Assembly: GCA_963837355.1 (NCBI GenBank)
Contig: CAWIMY010000007.1
Coordinates: forward strand, 620,001 to 684,000
DNA length: 64,000 nt
Source of the DNA: Aureispira sp963837355
Lineage (GTDB): Bacteria > Bacteroidota > Bacteroidia > Chitinophagales > Saprospiraceae
Direction: 5' to 3'
Every line of letters begins with the position of its first letter. The first letter of the stretch is position 1. Shown here piece by piece: positions 54,247 to 63,815 of the stretch. The position numbers and the translations under genes were made by a program. The notes under the pieces are model-generated. The model was not told where the DNA came from. It did not search any database and saw only the letters and a program-made list of their open reading frames with translations.

Positions 54247-54430
54247 TTAGTGGGCGGTTTCTGCCGCGCGCTTCAAATCTGCTGTAAATTGCTCAAAGTT
54301 GGCTTCGAAAGACGGGATTTTATTAGCCCATAAAGGGAAAAATAATTCGCCGATTTTCGCTGATAGCCGCAATAAGGTAGTCAAGCAAGAATGGGAAGAT
54401 AGTTGTTTTTGAGGAGAGCCGTATAAAAAA
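54247..54430 (-). pseudogene. Startless C-terminal fragment, unknown
   Basis: On the minus strand, KVFLYGSPQKQLSSHS, then TLLRLSAKIGELFFPLWANK and IPSFEANFEQFTADLKRA end at TAA 54247-54249. There is no start codon in frame before it joins the lipoprotein gene in another frame. It looks like the end of a helical protein left behind. Family not recognised. Confidence 0.3.
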
Positions 54431-54433
54431 ACC

Positions 54434-55081
54434 TTACTGCTTCTTGCTCGCCTCTCGATAGGTCTGAAACAGCTTGCGTAAATCTTGTTGTTTCTTCTCC
54501 GAAAGGGGCAGGGCTACCGTTTTGTATTGAGGGATTTTGTAGGCGAGAACCGTATCTAAAACAATGTTAATGTCTCTGCCATAGGAATTAGCCCAATCTT
54601 GTTTGTTGTAAATCGTTAATTCTTCGTTTTCTTGAACGAGGTAAGAACTCGCTTCAGCCTGTACGCTTTCTTCTCCAAATAAATAGGCCAACTCTAATAC
54701 CTCTGTAATTAAGTTTTTATGATTTAGGACGAACAACTGTACGCTATAGTACCCGTTTCTATTGGGCTGAAAACGCACAATTTGACCATAAGAAGTCTCC
54801 GATAAGCGATACGCGCCCAAATCAATGGCGGTATACTCAAAGTACGTGGTATCAAATTCTAAACGGTGGTTGCTTTGGTGTGCTTTTCGAAGGTACAACT
54901 GGGTCAAAGAGTCGGAGAAGACGGTTTCTTTGGCAGGCTCCCAATCAATAAAGACGGCTGCATAAAAGGTATCTATAACAGGCAAGCGGCTTATGTCTAC
55001 ACTACTTTTGTTAGTATAGCAGCCGAAGCAGCAGCAGAGCAAACTACCTGTGCTAATAATCAGGAGTATAATTTTTGGCAT
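54434..55081 (-). CDS. Lipoprotein, unknown
   Basis: 215 aa. Lipoprotein signal with a Cys-rich h-region (LLCCCFGC, likely Cys21). The mature chain is alpha/beta without a recognised domain (YAAVFIDWEPAKETVFSDSL, YLVQENEELTIYNKQDWAN) and ends with a helix SEKKQQDLRKLFQTYREAS. The start overlaps the end of the polysaccharide deacetylase gene by 29 bp, so the two are likely co-translated. Confidence 0.68.
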   Translation of the reverse strand: MPKIILLIISTGSLLCCCFGCYTNKSSVDISRLPVIDTFYAAVFIDWEPAKETVFSDSLTQLYLRKAHQSNHRLEFDTTYFEYTAIDLGAYRLSETSYGQIVRFQPNRNGYYSVQLFVLNHKNLITEVLELAYLFGEESVQAEASSYLVQENEELTIYNKQDWANSYGRDINIVLDTVLAYKIPQYKTVALPLSEKKQQDLRKLFQTYREASKKQ

Positions 55082-56420
55082 TTTTACCCGTTATTTTGGT
55101 GAATAATTCATCCATGTTGACGTACTGAATTTTAGTATCGTTCCTAGCGGCATACGCTTCCATGACACGTTTGTCTTCTAACACCTCATTGATATGTACA
55201 TCCGACGTATCATGTGCTAAGATGACCATAGAACGGGTTTCACCAGCTTTCATTCCCTGTACTAGTTTTTCGAAATGGCCAGCTTTTTTAGCATGGTACG
55301 CATCTCGACTAGATTCATAAGTTACATGACTCGTAGCGGTGTCCGTCATGGATTTATCCCCAGAAGAAGTTGCCTGCCAGCTTTCTGCTGCAATGGTATC
55401 AGGTTTTGCTGTACCCGACCATAAGAGCAAGCTCATAGATTCAAGTTCCTGCTTAAAATAAGTATAGTCCTTGACAATTTTATTGTATTGCCAGGCTGTT
55501 CCGCCTACGTTGCTTAAACTACTATATGGTAGTCCATCCAATACACCATTGCGCACCACGCGAGTATCCGTAAAGCCAAAATGCTTGGCATAACTAGCCA
55601 ACTGCGAGGCCAAACCACCGGGCAAGCGTACAAATTTAGGCGTAAGCCCTGCATTGTTGAGTTCACTTTTAAAACTGCGTAGTTCGGACATGGCTAATTC
55701 GATGGAAGCATAGGCTTTGTACTTGGCACCTACCGTAGCAGGAAACCATAAAATATGATCAATGTCTTTGTGCTGGGCATGGATGCCAACGGTTCCGCCA
55801 TTTTTCTGAAATTCTAGATAACGCGCCACATTAGCTGCCCAACCATCGCCCCGCAACATATTGGATTTGACGATAAACCAAGTACCGTGGTCAAGGTTAA
55901 TTTTTCCTTTTAATACATCGGTATTCTTAACAGGGCCATCATCAAATGTCCAAGAAACCAGCACCAATTTGCTGCCATTGGGATTCCCTGCAAAATCATC
56001 ACTAGAGGCTACTGTACCAGTTGTGTTAGTAGTAGAGCCATTTTGCTGCGCTCCCGCAAGCGTGCCTTTCGGCAAACAGATAATCGCCCCTTTAGACATT
56101 TGTTCAGGAATCAAATGCGGATTCAACGCTACTAAGTCGCCATAATTGAGCTTGAAATGCACCGAGACTTTCCAGAGATTCGCAAAATCGTAGTCGATTA
56201 AATAGCGAAACGAATCGCAGTCCTTGCAAGGATTGTTGCCGCCCATGCCTGCTTCATAAGCTTGGGTACAGCGTTGGAGCAGTTGTTTGATGTGCAGCAA
56301 TTCTGCTTTAAAGTGTTGGTATAGCCCTGCATCGGCTTTAGTCGTGTTCAAAATCCCTTCATAGCGGTCTTTGATGGCTAGGATGTCTACTTTCAACTGC
56401 TGTAATTGTATCTTATTCAT
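55053..56420 (-). CDS. LysM-like polysaccharide deacetylase (NodB homology)
   Basis: 455 aa. A helical N-terminal segment (1-60) is followed by a LysM-like region (about 80-118: NLWKVSVHFKLNYGDLVALN, then GAIICLPKG). The NodB-type deacetylase domain has TFDDGP (158-163), the His ligands in GIHAQHKDIDH (212-222), RLPGG and ILAHD. Such enzymes remove acetyl groups from peptidoglycan or chitin. There is no signal peptide, so the route to the wall is unclear; the long insertion before the last motif is unusual. Confidence 0.82.
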   Translation of the reverse strand: MNKIQLQQLKVDILAIKDRYEGILNTTKADAGLYQHFKAELLHIKQLLQRCTQAYEAGMGGNNPCKDCDSFRYLIDYDFANLWKVSVHFKLNYGDLVALNPHLIPEQMSKGAIICLPKGTLAGAQQNGSTTNTTGTVASSDDFAGNPNGSKLVLVSWTFDDGPVKNTDVLKGKINLDHGTWFIVKSNMLRGDGWAANVARYLEFQKNGGTVGIHAQHKDIDHILWFPATVGAKYKAYASIELAMSELRSFKSELNNAGLTPKFVRLPGGLASQLASYAKHFGFTDTRVVRNGVLDGLPYSSLSNVGGTAWQYNKIVKDYTYFKQELESMSLLLWSGTAKPDTIAAESWQATSSGDKSMTDTATSHVTYESSRDAYHAKKAGHFEKLVQGMKAGETRSMVILAHDTSDVHINEVLEDKRVMEAYAARNDTKIQYVNMDELFTKITGKNAKNYTPDY

Positions 56421-56512
56421 GGTCTAGTTTGTTAACAGTAAATGGAGAAGCGGTTGCGAATCAACTAAAATAGGTAAAAAATAGTATTTTTTCTAAGCCC
56501 TTTGAAAATAAT

Positions 56513-57934
56513 CTAAGAGGCCTCGGCTTGCAAGATAAGCAGTAGTTCTTGAAAGGAGGTCTCGGCGATACCTTGGGCGCCCATTTGGTACTCGGTATAT
56601 TCCTCAGCGAAGGCTTCTTGAAAAGCGGTGATTTCCTCGGCTAGCGCTTGCCCTTGGCGGTACCACTCCAAAGCCGTTGTGGGCTGTCCTTGTAAGAGCC
56701 AAGCGTGGCCCAGTTGCCTTGCAGTAGTCGCTTGTGCCTTCTTTTTCCAAGCCGTGGCGTAGTGCTGCTGTGCGGATGCAGGGCGGTGTTGCAACAAGCA
56801 CAAGTCCCCCAAACTCGTATGCGGATAGCCATAATCGGGCGCGCTTGCTAGCGCTTGTTCAAAGCAGTGAAAGGCTTGTTCTAGCAGCCCTTTCTCTTTG
56901 TAAGCAAACCCCAACTTTCCTAAGGCTTGGTAGTAGGTCGGCTCCAACACCACTGCCCGTTGCAACAGCTGGATGGCTGCCTCCCAATTTTCGCCGTCTA
57001 AATAAAATACACTTACTAAGTTCATATCCCTAGCTTCCGTTAGTGGGATGTTGCGCAACTGTGCCTCTACTTCAAGCGCCTTTTTTTTCTCCCCCAACTG
57101 TTGGTACGCCCGTCCCAAATGCACCAAGGCAAACAACTCCCTAGGCTGAATAGACAAGGCTTTCTGGAAATAGATAATCGCTTGTTGGTAGTCCTTTTTT
57201 TTGGCGTGCACTATGCCTAGAAGCGTGTAAGCATCCCCATAATAGGGAAAAGTTGCCAAGAGGCGCTCGCAAGAAGCAATGGTTTTTTTGTAGGCTCTTT
57301 TTCGGTAAGCCATAAGGGCTAAGTGGTAGATAGCATCTCCGTCGGCTTCCTCTACCGCGCTTGCTTTTTCATAATAAAGAATAGCTTGGGCTTCGTTTCC
57401 TTGACGGGCATAAACGTTCGCTAGGTTGTAAAGTGTGTCATAGTCTTCTGGCTCCGCCACTAAAGCCTGTTGGTAAAAATCGCTTGCCGCTTCTAGGTTT
57501 TCCAACTCGTCATAAAGAAAGCCTATCCGAAAGAGGGCATCACTACAAGTTGGCTTGCTGTTCAAAAGTTGTTTAAAGCAAGCAATGGCTTGTTCCTCCG
57601 CTCCCCATTGATCATAAATCACGCCCATGTTGTGCCACGCATCGGCATAATTAGGCGCCAAGGCCACTGTTTTTTGATAATGTTGGATGGCCGCTTCATA
57701 GTCTTCTAAATAGGTATGCGCGACACCCAAATTATACCACGCATTTCCACAGGTCGGCTCCAAGTCCCGCAGCCGCTCAAACGCCGCCAAAGAGCGCACG
57801 TAATCTCCCTGCTCTTGATAGGCAAAGGCTAGGCGCTCTTGGGCGGCGGCATCTGCTGGATGAGCGCGCAGCAAGGCTTGATAAAAGAAGATCAGGGCTT
57901 CTGGGCTGGCGGTTTTTTCGTTAGGGGGCTTCAA
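56513..57934 (-). CDS. TPR-repeat protein
   Basis: 473 aa, about twelve tetratricopeptide repeats (for example AWYNLGVAHTYLEDYEAAIQ and YGDAYTLLGIVHAKKKDYQQ). No signal peptide or other domain, so a cytoplasmic scaffold is expected. The start is a TTG at 57932-57934 that overlaps the TGA of the upstream TPR gene, since TAA lies just upstream in frame; this points to coupled translation. It is more diverse at DNA level than the neighbouring array and probably works with the STAND protein. Confidence 0.85.
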   Translation of the reverse strand: MKPPNEKTASPEALIFFYQALLRAHPADAAAQERLAFAYQEQGDYVRSLAAFERLRDLEPTCGNAWYNLGVAHTYLEDYEAAIQHYQKTVALAPNYADAWHNMGVIYDQWGAEEQAIACFKQLLNSKPTCSDALFRIGFLYDELENLEAASDFYQQALVAEPEDYDTLYNLANVYARQGNEAQAILYYEKASAVEEADGDAIYHLALMAYRKRAYKKTIASCERLLATFPYYGDAYTLLGIVHAKKKDYQQAIIYFQKALSIQPRELFALVHLGRAYQQLGEKKKALEVEAQLRNIPLTEARDMNLVSVFYLDGENWEAAIQLLQRAVVLEPTYYQALGKLGFAYKEKGLLEQAFHCFEQALASAPDYGYPHTSLGDLCLLQHRPASAQQHYATAWKKKAQATTARQLGHAWLLQGQPTTALEWYRQGQALAEEITAFQEAFAEEYTEYQMGAQGIAETSFQELLLILQAEAS

Positions 57935-60900
57935 TGGGGGAGGTTATCTTTTAAGGAAATAATTAACGCTTGGTAAGCCTCTATGGTAATGCCTTGCGTG
58001 TCCATGTTTAGGTCGGTATAGTCGCTTTGCAAGCCTTGCCAGAAGATGCTGAGGTCTTCCCAGAGGGGAATGCTTTTTTGGTACCAAGCGAGGGCTTGGG
58101 TGCGGTTGTTTTGTAGGAGGTGTAGGTGGCCTAGATTCATGGCGGCATGACTATGTGTTTCCTTGGAGAGTTGCCACGTTTTTTGGAGCTGTTTTTCTGC
58201 CTGTGGGAGGTTGGTTTGTAGGAGATAGCTCCACGCTAGGTTGTTGAAGGCCTCGTGTTTGTCAGGCTTTAAATCAATAGCTTTTTTATAGGCGCTGATG
58301 GCGTTGTCGAGTTCCCCTTTGTTATTATAGGCGTTTCCCAAGTTATAGAAGGCTTCGTGATAATCAGGGTTTAATGCAATAGCTTTTTTATAGGCGCTGA
58401 TGGCGTTATCGAACTCTCCTTTGTTACCATAGGCGTTTCCCAAGTTATAGAAGGCTTCGTGATAATCAGGGTTTAATGCAATAGCTTTTTTATAGGCGCT
58501 GATGGCGTTGTCGAACTCTCCTTTGTTATCATAGGCGATTCCCAAGTTATAGAAGGCTTGGTGGTCATCAGGGTTTAATGCAATAGCTTTTTTATAGGCG
58601 CTGATGGCGTTGTCGAGTTCCCCTTTGTTACCGTAGACGATTCCCAAGTTATTGAAGGCCTCGTGAAAGTCAGGATTTATAGCGATGGCTTTTTTATAGG
58701 CGTTGATGGCGTTGTCGAGTTCCCCTTTGTCATTATAGGTGCTTCCCAAGTTATTGAAAGCTTGGTGGTCATCAGGGTTTAATTCAATAGCTTTTTTATA
58801 GGCGCTGATGGCGTTGTCGAACTCTCCTTTGTTACGATAGGCGATTCCCAAGTTATAGAAGGCTTCGTGTTTGTCAGGCTTTAATTCAATAGCTTTTAAA
58901 AAGGCGCTGATGGCGTTGTCGAAATCTCCTTTGTTACCATAGGCGCTTCCCAAGTTATTGAAAGCTTGGTGGTCATCAGGCTTTAATTCAATAGCTTTTA
59001 AAAAGGCGCTGATGGCGTTGTCGAACTCTCCTTTGTTACCATAGGCGCTTCCCAAGTTATTGAAAGCTTGGTGGTCATCAGGCTTTAATTCAATAGCTTT
59101 TTTATAGGCGCTGATGGCGTTGTCGAACTCTCCTTTGTTACGATAGGCGATTCCCAAGTTATTGAAAGCTTGGTGGTCATCAGGGTTTAATTCAATAGCT
59201 TTTTTATAGGCGCTGATGGCGTTGTCGAACTCTCCTTTGTTACGATAGGCGATTCCCAAGTTATTGAAAGCTTGGTGGTCATCAGGCTTTAATTCAATAG
59301 CTTTTTTATAGGCCTTGATGGCGTTGTCGAACTCTCCTTTGTTACGATAGGCGATTCCCAAGTTATTGAAAGCTTGGTGGTCATCAGGCTTTAATTCAAT
59401 AGCTTTTTTATAGGCGCTGATGGCGTTGTCGAACTCTCCTTTGTTACGATAGGCGATTCCCAAGTTATAGAAGGCTTCGTGATAATCAGGGTTTAATGCA
59501 ATAGCTTTTTTATAGGCGCTGATGGCGTTGTCGAACTCTCCTTTGTTACGATAGGCGATTCCCAAGTTATAGAAGGCTTCGTGATAATCAGGGTTTAATG
59601 CAATAGCTTTTTTATAGGCGTTGATGGCGTTGTCGAACTCTCCTTTGTCATCATAGGCGATTCCCAAGTTATTGAAAGCTTGGTGGTAATCAGGCTTTAA
59701 TCCAATAGCTTTTTTATAGGCGCTGATGGCGTTGTCGAACTCTCCTTTGTTACGATAGGCGATTCCCAAGTTATAGAAGGCTTCGTGATAATCAGGGTTT
59801 AATGCAATAGCTTTTTTATAGGCGCTGATGGCGTTGTCGAACTCTCCTTTGTCATCATAGGCGTTTCCCAAGTTGATAGAAGGCCTTGTGTTAGTCAGGT
59901 TTTATAGCGATAGCTTTTTGATAGGCGTTGATGGCGTTGTCGAGTTCCCCTTTGCTTTTATAGGCGATTCCCAAGTTGTAGAAGGCCTCATGGTAGTCAG
60001 GATTTATAGTAATAGCATTTTGATAGGCGTTGATGGCGTTGTCGAGTTCTAATTCATAGCAACCTTGTAGGAAGTAAAAAATACTTCGTTCTATCTTATT
60101 CTCCAACCAATTACTTTTATTAATCCATTGCGCCATTTTTAGAATCTCAGGATGATGCACAGCGTCAGCTTCGTTCAAAAGACCATAAACTCCTTTGGAT
60201 AACACTATCGCCCAACCCTTCTCTGGTTGTAATAGTGTTTCTACCTGTTCTAACATAGCTGAAAGAGGCAACGCATCTTCAAATTTAGAGAACCAAAATA
60301 TACTGACAAAATCCCGAATAAATGCAGGCAACTGCTGTTTGTAATGCTCACATAGACGATGAAAATGATACTCTAGGCGCAAGTCGCGCCACTCTTTATC
60401 TCGTACCCACTCTTCTCGGCTATCTGTCGTTTGTAAGCGCTCCGCGCGCTGCTGGTACCAAGTAGCCAAGCTACTGTGTAGGTGCTCCCATTCTTTGACC
60501 GAAACCTCTCGCTGGTGGCGGCGCATTAAGTTTTTTACGACGGGGTGATAGGTCCAGTGGTTGCCTCTTTTCTGTACAAAAGGCCGCTTCCGCAACCATT
60601 CAAAATAGGCCTTAGCTTGTCCTTTGTTTTCTTCTGGTAACAGCCGTTCAATAACATCTTGGGTCAGTTGATTGGGCAGCGCGGCTTGCAAGGCTAGATG
60701 TCGTTCAATGGGATCAGTTAAATGTCGCAGAAAGCGCTCTACTACTTGCTCGTTGGGCGCGCCCAACTCACCGCTGTCTGTTTCTGCCAACAGCGCGAGG
60801 TAAACAGGGAGGCAGTCCGACAGCGTTAAAATAGCAGCGATAACCGCCGAATCCGTAAAGCCGTTGTTTTGTAAGTAATGGGTAGCTTCTTCCTTCGAAA

Positions 60901-61705
60901 AAGGCGCTAAAGGCAGCTTTTCTATTTCCTCCTCCAACTCCCCCCATTGGGGGGAATCTAACGGACTTTGTCCTGCTATGACCAAGTAGAAGGCATCAAT
61001 TTCTCCATAGGAATCCTTTAGCAACCGATGCAACCAAGTAGTCCAAGTTGGGGGCGCGGCCTCGTACGTGTCGATAAACAAGACTAAATTTTTTTTATCC
61101 GTTACTTTATTCATGCCTTCTATCCAGAAGGGGGTTAGTATTTTGACAGGGTTGAGCACCAAGGCTAACGTGTCTTTATTGCTTATTTTTTTTATAGCAA
61201 AGTCGGCTAATTCTCCTCCTACTTCTGCTAGGGCATCAACGGGGATGTAGCTACCAAAAGGGGTCATCTCTTGGCCTATTTTTCCCACTGCTTTTAGGCC
61301 CGAAGTCATTAACTTTCCCGCTATTCCTTTGGGGCGATCGGGGTCAGCGTCCAGTTTCCCTTTTTCCTGCAAATAGTCCTTGTAGTACTTGTCAAAATTT
61401 TTAAACAATGTCCGCTTTTCATCGACTTGTTGAATGAGGTGATTCATCAGGTCTAAGGGATTGTTCAAATCCGTATCCTCGGCATCCGCCCAGACGGTCA
61501 ATAGATTTTGTGTCTTACTGATGGCTTCATAGCGCCTTAATAGGGTTGTTTTGCCTACTCCACTTTGTCCATAGGCATTGAACAGCAGCGCCCCTTGGTC
61601 GTCGGCTAAGGCCGTAAGAAAACGCTCCAAATATTCTTTGCGCCCTACAAAAGAGGATGTTTCCGTAGTCTTTTTTTGTCCGAATCGACGTTTTTTCTTA
61701 GCCAT
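57931..61705 (-). pseudogene. STAND-type ATPase with TPR array, split by a stop and a frameshift
   Basis: Two adjacent frames form one ancestral protein of about 1257 aa. The N-terminal part (59891-61705) begins FVGRKEYLERF (AAA_16/STAND style), Walker A GQSGVGKTT (46-54) and Walker B NLVLFID (206-212), then helical regions and the first TPRs. It stops at TAA 59891-59893, a Lys codon (AAA) changed to a stop, judging from the KPDKHEAFYN repeats. A single extra G at 59875 then shifts the frame; downstream, 57931-59871 encodes 16 near-identical TPRs and two diverged ones. STAND-TPR proteins often act as sensors in defence or signalling. Confidence 0.85.
58250..60060. repeat. 102-bp tandem repeat array encoding TPRs
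   Basis: About 18 direct copies at 102-bp spacing, each encoding one 34-residue TPR and sharing long identical stretches such as ATGGCGTTGTCGAACTCTCC. Near-identity at DNA level implies recent expansion by slippage or unequal recombination. It lies inside the STAND-TPR gene. Confidence 0.92.
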
Positions 61706-61829
61706 GCGTAAAGGGAGTTGGAAGTGGAGCAGATGGAGAACAGTATTCTCAATGGGTAACTGAGGGCTTTAGTTCCCTAATATAACTAAAAAATGATGCA
61801 CTTGCTATAACTATTAAGTGAAGAAGGGG

Positions 61830-61993
61830 GACGTTTCGAAGCTTTGAGTGGGGCGTTTTGAAGCTTTGAGTTGGGCGTTTTGAAGCTTTGAGTGGGGCGT
61901 TTTGAAGCTTTGAGTTGGACGTTTTGAAGCTTTGAGTGGGGCGTTTTGAAGCTTTGAGTTGGGCGTTTTGAAGCTTTGAGTTGGGCGCAATTG
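61830..61993. repeat. 22-bp tandem repeat (seven copies)
   Basis: Seven copies of a unit containing GCGTTTTGAAGCTTTGAG at 22-bp spacing (GCTTTGAG at 61841, 61863, 61885, 61907, 61929, 61951, 61973). Alternate copies differ in GAGTGGGG versus GAGTTGGG. The array runs straight into the palindrome at 61973, upstream of the STAND gene. Confidence 0.92.
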
Positions 61994-62014
61994 CAATTGC
62001 GCCCAACTCAAAGC
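61973..62014. repeat. Perfect 42-bp spacerless palindrome
   Basis: Arms 61973-61993 and 61994-62014 are exact reverse complements (21 bp each). The core is the same as in the 54-bp palindrome at 53430: GGGCGCAATTG|CAATTGCGCCC. The last copy of the 22-bp tandem array forms part of its left arm. The 370-bp gap 61706-62075 holds only these repeats. Confidence 0.93.
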
Positions 62015-62075
62015 GCTTAATTTCAAGCACTTAAATCAAATATAGGCACTTAACTTAATCTAACGCACTGCCCCC

Positions 62076-62720
62076 TCACCCCTTCCGCGTCAACAAAAAA
62101 CCGTGTTCTTTGACAAACTCCAAGCCCCAGCGCCGAATCAAGCCGTGATCGGGCACCAAGGGAGATTCCAAGTGCTCGATCTCAAAGTGCTGGCCGTAAT
62201 AGCTGGCGACCTCGGCGGCAGAGATGCTAAAGGGCGGTTCTGCTTGTAGGGGAAAATACTCTAGGGTATTGATAAATTGCTGTGCCGTGGGCGGCAAGAG
62301 GTAATGAATTTTTTGGATGTACTCCAACCGCATGGAGAGGGGGAGCGCCACCAAGGCCGCGCGGTCATACACCCAATCAATAACGCCAATGTCGCTGGGC
62401 TCTAAGGCAAAAAAGTCCATTTGTAGTAGGGTGAGGTTCCCACTTTCAAAGCGGGAACCCTCTTGCGTAAAGGGCAACTCTTGCTCATCAAAAAATTGGT
62501 AGATCGCCTTTTCAGAGAGTTCTACGCCTACCACGTGCTCGGCGTGTTGGGCAAAGTAAACCAAGTCGATGCTTTTGCCACAGAGTGGTACCAGCAAGCG
62601 CTTGCCGTGCAGTTTTTCGGGGGTCAAGTATTTTAAGATGTAGGGATGAATATCGGGGCGGTGAAAACTCGTTTTAAAGCCGCCTTCGTCCCAAGAGTTG
62701 AGCCAAAATTGCTTTTTCAT
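62076..62720 (-). CDS. Thiopurine S-methyltransferase family protein
   Basis: 214 aa. The family N-terminus (FWLNSWDEGGFKTSFHRPDI), SAM motif KRLLVPLCGKSIDLVYFAQ, VVGVELSEKAIYQFF and WVYDRAALVALPLSMR are all present and match the bacterial TPMT (tellurite/selenium-detoxification-like) group. The native substrate may be a thiol or metalloid; it cannot be read from the sequence. Single gene, ATG at 62718-62720. Confidence 0.9.
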   Translation of the reverse strand: MKKQFWLNSWDEGGFKTSFHRPDIHPYILKYLTPEKLHGKRLLVPLCGKSIDLVYFAQHAEHVVGVELSEKAIYQFFDEQELPFTQEGSRFESGNLTLLQMDFFALEPSDIGVIDWVYDRAALVALPLSMRLEYIQKIHYLLPPTAQQFINTLEYFPLQAEPPFSISAAEVASYYGQHFEIEHLESPLVPDHGLIRRWGLEFVKEHGFLLTRKG

Positions 62721-63080
62721 AATCTATTTGTTGGGTTGACCTTTTACTAAGCCCTATCGCTAATAAGATAAACATAAGGCAGTAGGAATAAAGAGCGGGA
62801 AGTAAGGGGCAACAGGTTATAATTAGTGGTTTTAAAAAAGTTTAAGTGTCGGATTCAAAGTTACTTCTATAAAAGTACAATTAATATACATCAAAATAAC
62901 AGAGAGGTCAAGAAAGAGACTAAGCCGTATTCTATTTTATTTTTAGACTTAATCTAGATGAGGTTAATCGTTTGGATAGAATTTTGTGGGTTTGGCATTG
63001 GCTGTCGATTGGTCGTGCTGTTCTCCAACGATGCTATAAGCCCCTAAAACTACTTTCCTAACCCTGCCGACTAGAAGATC

Positions 63081-63109
63081 CTGCCGCCAATTGCTATTGG
63101 GCTCGGCAG
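63081..63109 (+). promoter_or_regulatory. Leader hairpin before the second DUF2490 gene
   Basis: CTGCCG (63081-63086) pairs with CGGCAG (63104-63109), and CCAAT with ATTGG inside, around a TGCT loop. It ends 16 bp before the ATG, so it may control translation. The rest of the 405-bp gap 62721-63125 shows no gene. Confidence 0.4.
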
Positions 63110-63125
63110 CTGATCCCCCTTATGA

Positions 63126-63815
63126 ATGAAGAAAAATAACGCTTGGCTTCTTGTGCTACTCCTGTGTATAAGTAGTGCTTTGCAAGCTCAACAAATACGT
63201 GTCCGCCAAGATTTTGGTGCTTGGATGGGGTTAAAAATAGAGAAAGACTTGCCGAAGGGTTTTGAGTTTTCGCTGGAACAACAACTGCGCACCTGCCGCA
63301 ACAGTACCCAAGTGGATAATTACTGGGCAGAGCTGGGAATAAATTACACCATCAACAAAAACTTTCGCCTTCAAGGCAACCTTCGCTATATCCATGATGT
63401 CAACAAATGGAAAGCCACCGAGAATAGCTTGCGCTATAATTTGGATATAGAATTGCGCTTGCCGCTCCACAAAGAATGGCGGTTGGACTACCGTGCGCGG
63501 TACCAACAAAAATTTATTGATGCATTTCAATTTCAAGCTGCAACCATAAATTTGCGCAGTTCAACGGTACGCAACCGCCTCAAACTACGGTGGAAATACA
63601 ACAAAGCGCACCAGTTTTATTACCTGACAGAACTCTTTGTCAGCTCTGATTCTTTCACCAAATCGTACTTGGATCAATTGCGTTTCAGCTTGGGGGATAA
63701 GCTGAAAACTAAGGTGGGAATCTTCAATATAGCAGTTGGTTATGAAGTAAATTTACAGCCCAATAATCTATTTTCCTTCTTTTTTGTCCAACTAATTTAT
63801 CAACTAAAACTATGA
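63126..63815 (+). CDS. DUF2490-family outer membrane protein (copy 2)
   Basis: 229 aa, a paralogue of the protein at 31849 (shared RQDFGAWMGLKIEKDLPKGF, LEQQLRTCRNST, RYQQKFIDAFQF). Signal peptide MKKNNAWLLVLLLCISSALQAQ. Predicted outer-membrane barrel. Its stop overlaps the next ATG exactly as in copy 1. The two copies differ at many positions, so the duplication is not recent. Confidence 0.85.
   Translation: MKKNNAWLLVLLLCISSALQAQQIRVRQDFGAWMGLKIEKDLPKGFEFSLEQQLRTCRNSTQVDNYWAELGINYTINKNFRLQGNLRYIHDVNKWKATENSLRYNLDIELRLPLHKEWRLDYRARYQQKFIDAFQFQAATINLRSSTVRNRLKLRWKYNKAHQFYYLTELFVSSDSFTKSYLDQLRFSLGDKLKTKVGIFNIAVGYEVNLQPNNLFSFFFVQLIYQLKL

Noticed and set aside
61830..62014. CRISPR or coding repeat at the 22-bp array
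   Set aside because: There are no spacers, and the frames read through it are only repeat artefacts with no start or family.
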